Shown here: one piece after another, positions 56,229 to 63,780 of the stretch
How positions within the stretch are numbered: the first letter of the stretch is position 1
Layout: each line of letters starts with the position of its first letter
NCBI RefSeq assembly: GCF_030035675.1
Contig: NC_084480.1
Coordinates: forward strand, 2,083,501-2,147,500
Direction of reading: 5' to 3'
DNA length: 64,000 bases
DNA from: Rhineura floridana
Taxonomy: Eukaryota > Chordata > Lepidosauria > Squamata > Rhineuridae
The notes under the pieces: generated by a model
The model's database searches: none
Seen by the model: only the letters and a program-made list of their open reading frames with translations
What the model was told of the DNA's origin: nothing
Made by a program: the position numbers and the translations under genes

Positions 56229-59200
56229 CACAACTATGATTACACTATGATCCCCATACTGGAGAATGGTGGCAACATGGAGGAAGGGAAGGCCAGGACC
56301 GAGTGACAGTGGCACATGAGCAACACTTCGCTGGAGAGCTTGTGGCTGAGGGGAGGGCTACCTTGCACTTTGTGGCTCACAGCTCCTGCTGTTGATCTCC
56401 TATGCTACATCAGCAGTGCTCCTGCTAAGCATTTTGGGGGAGGCACACTCACTACTGTGAGCCAGCACCCACTCACCACTACAGGTCACATGGGGGCCTG
56501 TTCTGTTCTGCAAGGTAAGGTGCAATGGCCACCAGCCTGCTGCTCCAGCATAATTCCCAGGGTTGTCCAGAAGGAGGCAGCCTCTTCTCAGAGCCTAGCT
56601 AGGGTTGATGCATACGCAGCACAAAATAAAGGTAGAGGAAATCCATCTCCCCCCAAAAAAGAACAAAAGAGGGCACCATTTGCACCTGACAATTTATATG
56701 TACAGAAGCAAGTTTGGAAATAATGAATGGAGTCTAACTAGAAATGCAACGTATCTCACCACAGTAGGCAAGACTGTGGCTGTCATGAGCCCGGTGGAGC
56801 CTTCTGGAGAGATCAGGAGGAGATCAAAGAGGGGCCAGGGGACGGGCCCGGCGGTCTGCCACAGGGAGAAGGTTCCAGCACTTCTGACAGTGACAGCGTC
56901 ACCCCCTTAGCTCCAGCTACAACTGCAGAAACACTGCCTGACCACGAGCCAGGGCCACCCTCCCTCTTCTGCTGCCGCCACGTGCGCCTCCTCTAGAGGA
57001 GAGGAATCTAAGGCTGAACCTGAATCAGTATCCAAGGCGGATCTTGACGAAGTGCCGCCGCCACCAAAGACGCACAGCCAGATGCGCAGGTGTGCACAGA
57101 TAGCACCAGCTTTTCAACTTAGTGCCCGTTCAGTGAAACCTTCCCCACACAAACAGAGAAGCCCACCCCGAACCTCCTCAAAGGGCCTCAGAGGGTGTGT
57201 CTAGCTGCTGTGACAATGTCTTAGCTTTGAGTAGTCACACCTAGTTATGTTGCGTAGTGATGCAGAATCCTGTGTACTCTGTAAGCTGATCTATGAAACG
57301 CTCCAAGCCGAAATTCCACATTAAACACAACAGAGAAAAATACATCAGTGAGCCTGAATCCAGTAGGGTTGGCCAGGACAGTGACTAGTACCCTGCATGT
57401 CTGGTAATGGCTGGTGGGCAACTTCAAGGCCTTCACCTTGCCTTCCCATTTCTCCCCTCTCTTAGGGTTCTTTAACTTTAAACCGGGCTTGCGTCAGACA
57501 GCCCTTCCAATCCATGGTGGCTCCATGTCAATGGGGCAGTGGAATCCACTCCGGCTTTTAGCCTAAACTTTCAAGGAGCTGTCCTAAGTTCAGCACCTTG
57601 AAAATTCAGACTAAAACCTAGAGCGGATTCCACTATCCCACTGACATGGAGCCACCAATGGCCACTGCTTCCAACAGAGGGAAACCTGCCCCCCTCTGCA
57701 AAGTAGGAGACATGGCCACCATCTTATCAAAGCCTGATGCAACCCAAAACTCAAGTGCAGCACCAGGGGGCGCTGTTGCTAACACTCAGAAGCCCAGGAG
57801 GCCCCATGTGGGTGGGCATACTCAGGGCCACAAAAGGCTGCCAGGTGCACTCAAACTGCAGCTGTGCTCCACAGCAGAGGTGGGTGCATGGCACTGCGGA
57901 TGTAAGTCCCCTGGACAAAGACAGAAGGGATCCCTCTAAATCAAGGTTGGGAATTGGATTCACCTGGAAGGCTGGATGTTTACTTCCTCAAACCCCCATG
58001 GGCCAAGTTGTCCACCTGTCAATCACTTGACATCACAATGATGCCAGGTGACTCATTTTCCTTTCCCTGTGTGGTTCCATATCGAACTAAATGACGATTA
58101 GCTGATCAGCAGTGCCAGCAAATACCACTTTTGGCTGAGTAGTGTCTTTACCTGCCTCATACCTGCCAAGGCCAAAATGGCCTAGCAGGGCAAATGGGGA
58201 AGCCTTGTTGGTGGTGCCCAGTTGGTGCTGACCCAGGACAAGGCTTCTCAGTGGCTGTTTGTGGAATGCCCTCCCTGGTGAGGCGCGCCTGTCTCCTTCA
58301 TTATTAACATCCAGGAGGAATTTAAAAACATTCCTGCTCACCCAGACATTTGATGGCTGGCTGTTCCTGGCCACCTTGAAATTAGCAGCTCTGAGGCTAT
58401 CTGAGTATTTTACATTTCTTCAGATGTCTGAAAGATGGTTTTAGATGGTTTTTATTTCATTTTTAATTGCATTGTTTTATGGTGTTTCCTTGCCTCCATT
58501 GGAAGAAGAAGGGGATACAAAATTAATCAATAATACTTTTAGGGGCCCCCAGGTTGGAGGAGGTGGGGCTTCTTTGAGTGGGGCAGCCATTACCCACAAA
58601 CACTGAGTACATTGTATAGCCTGAAATAAACTCCCAAGCCAGCCATGTGCTGAGCAGGCAGAAACTACACGCCCAGATTTATAGCATATGAAATCCCTCG
58701 CCACAGAGAATCTTCTGGTTTTGGAAAGCTCTCCTGCTTCCAAATCGCGTGAAGTATTAGTTCCCCTCTATTCAGCACTCATCTTGAGCACTGCGTTCAG
58801 TTCTGGTCTCCGCACTTCAAGAAGGATGCAGACAAACTGGAACAGGTTCAGAGGAGGGCAACAAGGATGATCAGGGGACTGGAAACAAAGCCCTGTGAGG
58901 AGAGACTGAAAGAACTGGGCATGTTTAGCCTGGAGAAGAGAAGACTGAGGGGAGATATGATAGCACTCTTCAAGTACATGAAAGGTTGTCACACAAAGGA
59001 GGGCCAGGATCTCTTCTCGATCGTCCCAGAGTGCAGGACACGGAATAATGGGCTCAAGTTGCAGGAAGCCAGATTTCAACTGGACATCAGGAAAAACTTC
59101 CTGTTAGAGCCATGCGACAGTGGAACCAATGACCTAGAGAGGTAGTGGGCTCTCCGACACTGGAGGCCTTCAAGAGGCAGCTGGACAGCCATCTGTCGGG

Positions 59201-60099
59201 AATGCTTTGATTTGGATTCCTGCATTGAGCAGGGGGTTGGACTGGATGGCCCTTCCAACTCTACTATGCTTGTTTCTATTCTATGATTCTCCGATGGGAA
59301 ATCTACAGTTAAGGGCCTGCCTTTAAACCAGAAATGGGGCAGCAACCTCCTGCCCCTGAGGTTTTGTAGGCGCTGAGCACAGTTGTGCAGTTCTTCCGAG
59401 CACCACCAGCCGTGGGCAGAGCATCAGCTGGACAGCTGAGCTTCATCTTGGCTCTCGCCCAGAGTTAAAACCAAGCCAGGCAGGTGGAGCTGAAGAAACC
59501 TTAAACTGCTGAAGGTGGGGGAGAGAGCAGCTTGATGAGCCTGCCTGGAGCAGCTCTGTTGGTTTCCTGCCAGCCTGGATCCTGGAATGAAGCGGGTCTG
59601 GGGATTTAGCTCAGTGGGGCAGAAGCCCCCACTGCACACCCAGAAGGCCCCCCAAGCTTTAATCCCTGGTAAAAGGATTTCAAGCAGCAGGACAGGAAAA
59701 GGCCCCCTGGAGCCACCGTCAGCCAGGACAGACAGTGCTGGTCTCGACAGGCTCCTAGTCTGAGTTCATACGTTCTTCATACAAGACCTCTCTGATGCCA
59801 TTAATCTCATGTTCTCTATGGAGAAGCCAGCATCCAGCTCATGCTGGACAAAGATCGTTCTTTACAAAAGCGGGATCCCTGCTCACAGCATGTACACTCA
59901 CCTCACCTTTGCCTGTCTTGAATATCTTTAATTTTAATTCAATTTAGGCATTTTAGGATGTGTTTTTAAATTGTTTTTTTTTTTAAGTGTTTTTAAATGT
60001 GTATACTTGTATATTTGTTTTTAATGTTTTGAATTGTAAACCGCCCAGAGAGCTTTGGCTACAGGGCGGTATACAAATGTAATAAATAATAATAATAAT

Positions 60100-60139
<40 letters not shown>

Positions 60140-62834
60140 TTAATCTTTTTTAAAAAATAGATGAGAAATCCTGCAAAGGCCACCTGAGCAGAGCCAACAG
60201 TGGGACAAAATGGCCTCCACCCTGACAAGTGCACGCCTTCGCCTCCAAGCCCTCTTCAGCTGCTGTCTCCAGCTTCTTCTGACTAGTGAGATGACTTCCC
60301 CACTGCGGGCTGGGGAGGGGTGGCGATGGCTGCATCCATCCACTTTCTTCTCTGGCATCCCAGTCACAGATAAAGGCTGCCCAGACCATGAGTCGATCCA
60401 GCGCAGGCACTCTTCTTAAAAGAATGCTAGGATGGTGAACTGATGGGGCGATGCACGGCCTGGTCTGTTGCTGCATCGGTTCAACTGGCTGGCCTTGCTT
60501 ACTGCAGCCTGTTTGCCTCCAGCCCAGGCTAATAAACCAGGCAGGCTGTCCCCCCTCCACAAGGCCTCCATGCAGAAGTCCTGCCCTGGATGGATGTGCT
60601 TCTTGGCCCTGGAGAGTGGATTTCTGCTGCCTTGCCAATTGTGGCAGAAATGTGCCTAAGGGGCTTCTCCCTCCATTTCTCGCTGTGGTGATGGTGCGCC
60701 TGGAAGGGCCCGCTCCATGTCTCGGCACGGTGACTCCACCCTTCTGGAATGCTGGGTGGCCAGTCAGAGCCCCTCCCCTTTGGCTGGAAAGCCAAATCTT
60801 TTTGTGAGTATCGGCTTGGATGGAGCAATGGAAACCTGTGTGATGCGCTTTTGGGAAGGTCTCCATTCCAGCGAACAGAGCTTGGAAAAGAACACAACAA
60901 TCTTGCTACTCTGTGCAGGGCAGGAGAACGCTGAGAGGCAGCCAAGCCAGAATTCTAGCAGCAGCTGAAGCAGCAGCTTCCCTCCCTATCTTTGTCCCCC
61001 ACCCCCCCAGGCCCACCTTATCCCTTTACTCTGCCTGCACCAACCAAAAAATGGGTCCGAGTGCCATGAAAGACACTGGCCCAGCTGACCAGTCCTTTGA
61101 TCAGTCCACGATGCCATCACAGAAGTGCAGCAGAAAAGGCCGGAGGGGCTACATGGTTGAGTCGGAGAACTAAGTGGCTCCAGGCAAGATTTTAAAAAGC
61201 AAACGTCTCAGCTCAGGATCAGTTCATACGCCACAATTGGCCACTTCTTTGCAAACGCAACAGTTCATGAAAATGATGTATGCATGTGAACAGAGTAGCG
61301 GAGGATGGAGCTGCTCACGTCACCAGAGCAACAACCAATGCACACACCCCCGTCTTTGGCCCAAAAAAGCTCCCAGAGCAGTTTACAAATGTCAGTGATA
61401 AGACAGCTCCCTGCCCTCAGGCGTACAATCTAAACGACAGGACACAAAAGGAAAAGAGGTAAGGGGGAAGGAGGAAAAAGAAAACTCAGCCAGCATTTCG
61501 TACTTGCTTCTCTTAATTTATTGCCTTAATTACTGATATTTGTATCCCGCCTTTCCATGAAATGGAAAGCTCAAATCAAAAACATGAAACTTAAGAGGTG
61601 CCACACACTTGGATGATAATCCTCAGAGGCGCTGAGTGACTTGCTTAAGGCTACCCCAACGAATCTACATTGGGTCATTCATTTCTACATGTGTGTGCGT
61701 GTCAAGTTGCAGAAGGGAGGATCACGCAGCCTCTCCCTTCTGCCACAGCAACAGACTGCCATGCAAAGGCCACAAACCATCCTTGAACCTTGCAGGCAAG
61801 TGAGTGGCCGTGTTTCTCCAGGAGCCAGCCCTGTTGATGTGGCAGCTGGTTCCGGAAGGAAAGAAGGAGTAGCTCATGTCCTGCCAGATGTACCTCTGCA
61901 TGGGAAGTGTCAGTCTTGCAAAAGAAGCCTCATTCCCCACAATGGGAAGAGCTGAACTGCAAGCAAGAGGGTCAGGGTGAGGAGGGCAAGGATGAAGCTA
62001 GCCCTGTCAAAGTAGATCCAGCACAAAACCCGTCCACTAAGAAGGGGACAGGGCTTGCCACTGAGCGGAGAGGTGACGCTTTGCCATGTGAGCTTGTGCC
62101 TGCTCTGCTCCCTCACAGGCTGGTTTCTGTGCCCTCTGCTCCCCAGCAAAGGGGTCTCTGGAGAAGGTGCCCAGACCAGAAGCCACTCAGACAGAACTCT
62201 CCTTCGTGGACACTCCACACACACACAAATCTGCAACAGTCTGCAGTGATGCACACAACGCAGCGTGGCGCAGGCCCACAAGCACAGGCCCACATATACA
62301 CAGAGATGCGCGGGCGTACCTATAGGTGGCGATGTATCTGGTTGGCAGAAAGGTCTCGACACTGGAAGCCCAGAAGCAGGAAAAGTTCTCATAGTTTGAC
62401 GCTCTGCAGGAGAAGGAGGGCACCCCGGGCAGGCCTGCAGGGGAGGCAAGGCGCTGCTTGGTGGTAGGCACAACCAGAGGCAGGAGGCTGGCTGGCCTTC
62501 CCTGGATGACTCCCACCTCCTGCCCAAGACAGGCAGAGCTTTGACCAGACCACCCCCTTCACCCTCGGAAAGCTCCAGGCTGGCCCAGCGAAACACAGGA
62601 GTGTGAGAGCCATCTCTCCTGCGCTCCCAAGAAGGCCCCGGCCCCTTTGCACCAACCCCAAACTTACGGCCGAGACGAAGCGCAGTGGAGCTGAGGAGGA
62701 GCCCGCTGGTGTCGTGGCAGCTGTAGATCCCTTCGGAGGCGAGCTGGGCACGGGGCAGGAGGAGCTGCCCTGGCGGGGCTGCCGAGTCCCCCGGGAGCAC
62801 CGTGGCGCCATCCCACCGCCATTCCACCGGGGAG
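40146..62834 (-). CDS. IL11RA: Interleukin-11 receptor subunit alpha, partial spliced gene (nine exons in window)
   Basis: The product is a type I membrane receptor that binds IL-11 and presents it to gp130, leading to JAK/STAT signalling. Nine minus-strand exons join in consistent phase: 62834-62668, 62434-62320, 50769-50606, 49019-48856, 47361-47220, 46238-46143, 44728-44626, 42039-41957 and 40162-40146. All have AG acceptors and GT donors. Visible parts are: second half of the Ig-like domain; cytokine-binding domain with the [13 protein letters not shown] cysteine motif; second fibronectin domain ending in SWSEWS; acidic/Ala-Pro stalk; one transmembrane helix; short basic tail. Segments such as [22 protein letters not shown] and SAKDFLDAG match human IL11RA as I remember it and separate it from IL6R and CNTFR. 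N-glycosylation sequons NFS, NVT and NVS are visible. The signal peptide and first Ig part are missing, probably beyond the window edge. The gene call is firm; the last exon is the weakest part. Confidence 0.93.
40230..40350. mobile_element. Short palindromic hAT-like element (IL11RA intron)
   Basis: ggactccagctcccatcagc and its inverse gatgatgggagatgcagtag flank a short centre; the outer arm cactctggagggccccaggg is present. Confidence 0.65.
40848..41300 (-). mobile_element. L2-like LINE 3' end with (ATT)n
   Basis: In reverse complement the frame ends [30 protein letters not shown] and APKLWNDL, then [15 protein letters not shown]. The UTR and tail gccccatagccgaagctctc follow, and then an (ATT)n run at 40,848-40,901 seeded by the tail. 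Confidence 0.85.
41957..42039 (-). CDS. IL11RA: IL11RA exon: cytoplasmic juxtamembrane tail
   Basis: This 83-bp exon lies between acceptor cccttgtttccag and donor gtgagt. It encodes [16 protein letters not shown], then [12 protein letters not shown]. It aligns in length and character with the human segment that begins WLRLRR. The basic WIRMKK is a normal stop-transfer signal. No box1 or kinase-binding motif is seen, as expected for an alpha chain that signals through gp130. Confidence 0.88.
42242..42362. mobile_element. Short palindromic hAT-like element (IL11RA intron)
   Basis: Arms ttggactacaactcccatca and catgggagttgtagtccaaa are inverted copies around a non-conserved centre; outer parts cccaacctcgtgctctcc and ggatggcaccaggttgg. 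Confidence 0.75.
42372..43080 (+). mobile_element. L2-like LINE 3' end, split by a hAT element
   Basis: ggctggtgcagaatgcagca, then ctgaaacatctgcactggct and ttatccggaggagcgctg follow the L2 ORF2 carboxy end. A short UTR and TAAA end follow. Interrupted at 42,433-42,570. Confidence 0.75.
42433..42570. mobile_element. Short palindromic hAT-like element inside L2
   Basis: 138 bp; starts cagcgtttcccaactagtg, ends cactagctgggaaaggttg. Perfect 8-bp duplication agctagac at 42,425-42,432 and 42,571-42,578. Confidence 0.9.
43640..43760. mobile_element. Short palindromic hAT-like element (IL11RA intron)
   Basis: aaacctgcagccttccattg on the left and caacaacatctggagggcca on the right; the centre is tggccaatggtgagggatga. 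Confidence 0.6.
43800..44020 (-). mobile_element. LINE 3' tail fragments, antisense
   Basis: gtttatatcccaccctttct followed by cagtaggagcccagggtggc, and a second tail tatttctagactactcttca; both are reverse complements of LINE tail blocks. Confidence 0.6.
44090..44340. repeat. Unclassified repeat, copy 3
   Basis: tgcctaatatgcacattttt, cacattacttgactgcagag and ttttggaatgtgcgaattag match 16,780-17,045 in order. Confidence 0.55.
44626..44728 (-). CDS. IL11RA: IL11RA exon: transmembrane helix
   Basis: This 103-bp exon encodes [17 protein letters not shown] followed by a continuous hydrophobic stretch ([16 protein letters not shown]), which is a single-pass membrane helix. The start VAVLVSLG matches human VAVLASLG. 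The acceptor is a tandem CAGCAG, so the first residue may be included or skipped; the alternative start is 44,725. The donor is gtaggt. Confidence 0.93.
44822..45092 (+). mobile_element. CR1 LINE 3' end, diverged (IL11RA intron)
   Basis: ggcttttaaagaggattaga through ggaagcctcaggaggggaga and ggcctgatccagcagatttt, ending cttatgctctta. Confidence 0.85.
45215..45345. mobile_element. Short palindromic hAT-like element (IL11RA intron)
   Basis: Begins gaggtatggggaaccctggg; arms gatgaactacaactcccatc and atgggagttgtatttcagca; ends cccaatacctgtg. Confidence 0.75.
46143..46238 (-). CDS. IL11RA: IL11RA exon: extracellular stalk
   Basis: This 96-bp exon lies between acceptor ctctttcctcag and donor gtacgt. 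It encodes a low-complexity stalk rich in Ala, Glu and Pro (begins [16 protein letters not shown], ends PNNEPV). Sequence conservation with mammals is weak, as expected for a stalk; the exon is supported by its splice sites, fitting phases on both sides and position between the WSEWS and transmembrane exons. Confidence 0.85.
46340..46445. mobile_element. Short palindromic hAT-like element (IL11RA first stalk intron)
   Basis: tggccctccagatgtggctg and accaacatctgcagggc are the two arms; the centre is gtggccagtgcccaggg. Confidence 0.6.
47220..47361 (-). CDS. IL11RA: IL11RA exon: end of second fibronectin domain with WSEWS motif
   Basis: This 142-bp exon lies between acceptor ctggatttgcag and donor gtaagg. 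It encodes [31 protein letters not shown], then [19 protein letters not shown] is the canonical class I cytokine-receptor box; as I recall, human IL11RA carries the variant WSTWS at this site. The EVITDA and DFLDAG strings identify IL11RA rather than IL6R. Confidence 0.96.
47531..47832 (+). mobile_element. tRNA-like SINE containing a nested hAT element
   Basis: Head agtagcagagcatctgcttg and agtttcaatcc (B-box-like), middle ccaggtagggctgggaat, end gctagatggaccaacagtct and gactcggtataaggcagcta. Interrupted at 47,646-47,748. Confidence 0.9.
47646..47748. mobile_element. Short palindromic hAT-like element inside SINE
   Basis: 103 bp with ends cagagctt and aagctctg, and internal inverse arms gaactacaactcccatcagc. 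Perfect 8-bp duplication ctggagag at 47,638-47,645 and 47,749-47,756. Confidence 0.93.
47945..48125 (-). mobile_element. tRNA-like SINE
   Basis: gaagctgcctttatcccaag through cactgcctggcagcaatagc to gtgctcccccactgagctat, the reverse-complement head. Confidence 0.85.
48126..48855. other. IL11RA intron, no other gene
   Basis: AT-rich stretch 48,480-48,780 partly resembles the hAT-like element at 21,507 (attccgctagttagcg-type and cagccgcaaac blocks), but no ends could be fixed. Confidence 0.4.
48856..49019 (-). CDS. IL11RA: IL11RA exon: start of second fibronectin domain
   Basis: This 164-bp exon lies between acceptor ctttgttccccag and donor gtgagt and ends in phase 0. It encodes [28 protein letters not shown] and [15 protein letters not shown]. 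These correspond to the human KPDPP-type linker, the SWxYPxSWP strand and the FRLQYRP strand, all hallmarks of the IL-6/IL-11 alpha-receptor group. Confidence 0.95.
49927..50140 (-). mobile_element. tRNA-like SINE
   Basis: gggaagctgccttatcctac, gctctccaggatttcaggca, cctgcctggagacg and gccaagcagatgctgtactg. Confidence 0.85.
50606..50769 (-). CDS. IL11RA: IL11RA exon: end of first cytokine-binding fibronectin domain
   Basis: This 164-bp exon lies between acceptor tgtgtctggacag and donor gtaagt. It encodes [26 protein letters not shown], then [14 protein letters not shown]. The second conserved cysteine pair is present (GLCIQ and LLCTV). NVTEVNPLG is almost identical to human IL11RA. The loop after TYR is shorter than I recall for human, where an additional Ser/Arg-rich stretch precedes the third cysteine. 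Confidence 0.95.
51050..51182. mobile_element. Short palindromic hAT-like element (IL11RA intron)
   Basis: ccttcccccagcctggcacc and its inverse gagggcgccgggttggggga bound a centre with ttcaattcccacctgcccca. Confidence 0.75.
51270..51405 (+). mobile_element. Bov-B LINE 3' end
   Basis: cataaaggaagccacagacc, tggttcatgacagatgctct, then agggtcaccataagtcgcag and tcgacttggaggcacatgac. Confidence 0.85.
51566..51995 (-). mobile_element. CR1 LINE 3' region, diverged
   Basis: agcacagccatcatggctag through ggcatccagctggtggccat, cttccttttgtctgtcctga and aaactaaaaagcccc; about 110 codons of the ORF2 end, moderately decayed, without the terminal octamers. Confidence 0.88.
52000..52560. other. IL11RA intron, no other gene
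   Basis: No repeat recognised. Overlapping frames on both strands at 52,280-52,615 show no motif. Confidence 0.35.
52562..52735 (-). mobile_element. tRNA-like SINE
   Basis: aggaagctgcctcatgcaag, cccatctagctcagtgctga, gactggcagcagctctccag, ctacctggagaagccaggga and tctgtcaccaagccatgg. Confidence 0.88.
52740..54080. other. IL11RA intron, no other gene
   Basis: Contains a (GA)n run at 53,577-53,601. No repeat family or exon recognised. Confidence 0.35.
54193..54870 (+). mobile_element. L2-like LINE 3' end, well preserved
   Basis: The frame is open from upstream through [78 protein letters not shown] and [15 protein letters not shown] to a stop at 54,681-54,683. A UTR, caccgccctgagagcttgtt and ATAA repeats follow. 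This is the youngest L2-like piece in the window. Confidence 0.9.
55533..55680 (-). mobile_element. LINE 3' tail, antisense
   Basis: TTTA repeats, gatttataccccgcccttcc and cagcaggagcccagggcagc, then AAAAC-rich UTR in reverse complement. Confidence 0.75.
55690..55908 (+). mobile_element. L2-like LINE 3' end leading into the GATA array
   Basis: caattcaagacatttttgcc is the LINE carboxy end, then a UTR and gtacattgccttgagaagta; the element ends tggaaggtgatagatag, where the microsatellite starts. Confidence 0.7.
55909..56228 (+). repeat. (GATA)n microsatellite, about 320 bp, with GAGA interruptions
   Basis: About 80 units; interrupted by GAGA variants at several regularly placed points between 55,930 and 56,150. 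It lies in the large IL11RA intron. Minus-strand open frames of YLSI repeats are spurious. Confidence 0.98.
56230..57505. other. IL11RA intron, no other gene
   Basis: No repeat family or exon recognised. A purine- and GC-rich part at 56,770-57,200 has an open plus frame to 56,910 only. Confidence 0.35.
57512..57662. mobile_element. Foldback element
   Basis: Arms of about 70 bases: ccatggtggctccatgtcaa and its inverse ctgacatggagccaccaatg; inner parts agtggaatccactccggctt and gagcggattccact. Target duplication not resolved. Confidence 0.7.
58190..58535 (+). mobile_element. L2-like LINE 3' end, diverged
   Basis: tgtggaatgccctccctggt, aggaggaatttaaaaacatt, then UTR and ggaagaagaaggggatacaa with an ATAA-like end. 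Confidence 0.75.
58765..59288 (+). mobile_element. CR1 LINE 3' end, (ATTCTATG)n subfamily
   Basis: About 110 codons of the ORF2 end (frame [17 protein letters not shown], then [15 protein letters not shown]), the 3' UTR (tggacagccatctgtcggga) and terminal tctattctatgattct. Confidence 0.92.
59605..59770 (+). mobile_element. tRNA-like SINE, diverged
   Basis: ggggatttagctcagtgggg (A-box-like), then tttaatccctgg (decayed B box), and acagtgctggtctcgacagg in place of the usual 3' body. Confidence 0.6.
59930..60139 (+). mobile_element. L2-like LINE 3' tail with (AAT)n
   Basis: T-rich UTR, gtaaaccgcccagagagctt, acagggcggtatacaaatgt and an AAT array from 60,085 to 60,139. Confidence 0.85.
60140..61500. 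other. IL11RA intron, no other gene
   Basis: Minus-strand frame 60,866-60,150 is 238 codons long but overlaps equally open plus frames and has no motif or splice support; not called. Confidence 0.4.
61515..61685 (-). mobile_element. LINE 3' tail, degraded
   Basis: attgccttaattactgatat, then tttgtatcccgcctttccat, the reverse complement of a LINE tail block. Confidence 0.5.
62320..62434 (-). CDS. IL11RA: IL11RA exon: start of first cytokine-binding fibronectin domain
   Basis: This 115-bp exon has acceptor cctcccctgcag and donor gtacgc. It encodes [17 protein letters not shown], then [11 protein letters not shown]. The two cysteines, nine residues apart with Trp two after the second, form the first conserved disulfide of class I cytokine receptors. 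Human IL11RA has the closely similar CQAADYENFSCTW and LPTRYLTSYR. Asn in NFS is a likely glycosylation site. An 11.5-kb intron follows. Confidence 0.95.
62668..62834 (-). CDS. IL11RA: IL11RA exon: C-terminal half of Ig-like domain
   Basis: This 167-bp exon follows an acceptor ending ttctggcttctag and precedes donor gtaagt. It encodes SPVEWRWDG, then [14 protein letters not shown], ending TALRLG. The YxC motif (GIYSC) is the F-strand signature of an Ig fold, and the preceding Trp pair corresponds to human PVSWFRDG. The exon opens with the last base of a split codon and closes with the first base of the next, so a further upstream exon is required. Confidence 0.9.
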
Positions 62835-62839
62835 CTAGA

Positions 62840-63490
62840 AGCCAGAAAGCCGCCATGAGGCCGAGTGGGAGGCAGAAGGGGCAGGGAGGGAACTGGGGGC
62901 TCCCCCCCCAGCTCTATTCAAAACCATCTAAAAATGTGCTTATGTATTAATGGGAAAAGTGTGCTTAATGCTGTCACTTTGATTTTGAAGGAAAAGCAGC
63001 ACTGAGGCGGCCACGATCCAGCACCACCCTTCCAATCTGGATCAGGGCCCCTACTGGTTCCCACCTAATATCTATGCGCAAGCATGCTCACATGCACACC
63101 CACATGCTGGCTGCTATTTGGTTTTGAAAGCACCATTTCCCCACCCAGCTGTTTTTACTGCACAATAAAATGACAGTGACAATGGAAAGCCGTCTTTTTT
63201 AACCAAACAAAACACCACGGCGACCGTGCCACAGCTGCGATTGCCATGGGAGGGCACCTCCGGCTGCTCTTAGAGGAAGACCTGTAAGAGATGGGGAGGA
63301 GGGGGGAAGCGCGAGAAAAATTTTTCTAGTGTTTTTTTTTTGGGGGGGACGAAGTAAAGTTGAAACAAAATGCAGTACTGCTTTTCAGATTCTGCATGTG
63401 AAACTCCATCTTGGGAAGCACTTAAACACAAACATACACACCCTAAACTTTAACAATTAAGATTCAGTGTTTTTTTTTTTGTTTCGCAAA
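62840..63490. other. IL11RA upstream intron or flank
   Basis: No exon for the signal peptide or the first part of the Ig domain was found on the minus strand. T and G homopolymers occur near 63,333-63,350. Confidence 0.4.
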
Positions 63491-63494
63491 AGCA

Positions 63495-63780
63495 GGAGTT
63501 GGGAACTTTTTCAATCCGAGGGCCGCATCCCCTCTTGAGTAACCTTCTGGGGGCCAGAGGCAAAAGGAGGTAGAGCAACAGATGCAATTTTTAACTCTGA
63601 ATCGTGGAGTGTCGTCCAGCCACACAAAAGCAGAGGCTCCTCTCCATCCAGGCCAGCACGGGGTGCTATCCCTATTCCAGGCCACATTCCAGTCAGGCCT
63701 CAGTAAGGGCCAGTGAGGAGCATGGCCTGGGGCCCAAGGGCCAAGCGGAAAGGCTTGAAGGGCCACACCCATGCTTTAAA
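63495..63780. repeat. Dispersed repeat (gagggccg group), copy 2
   Basis: gggaactttttcaatccgag, ggccgcatcccctcttgagt, ctgggggccagaggcaaaag and ggcttgaagggccacaccc; related to 30,562-30,830. Confidence 0.55.

Noticed and set aside
55602-56315. 237-codon minus-strand frame with YLSI repeats
   Set aside because: Microsatellite translation fused by chance to antisense LINE tail sequence.
60150-60866. 238-codon minus-strand frame in the large IL11RA intron
   Set aside because: No motif, start context or splice support; equally open plus-strand frames overlap it.
61910-62827. 305-codon minus-strand frame spanning two IL11RA exons
   Set aside because: The frame reads through introns; only the exon parts between splice sites are coding.
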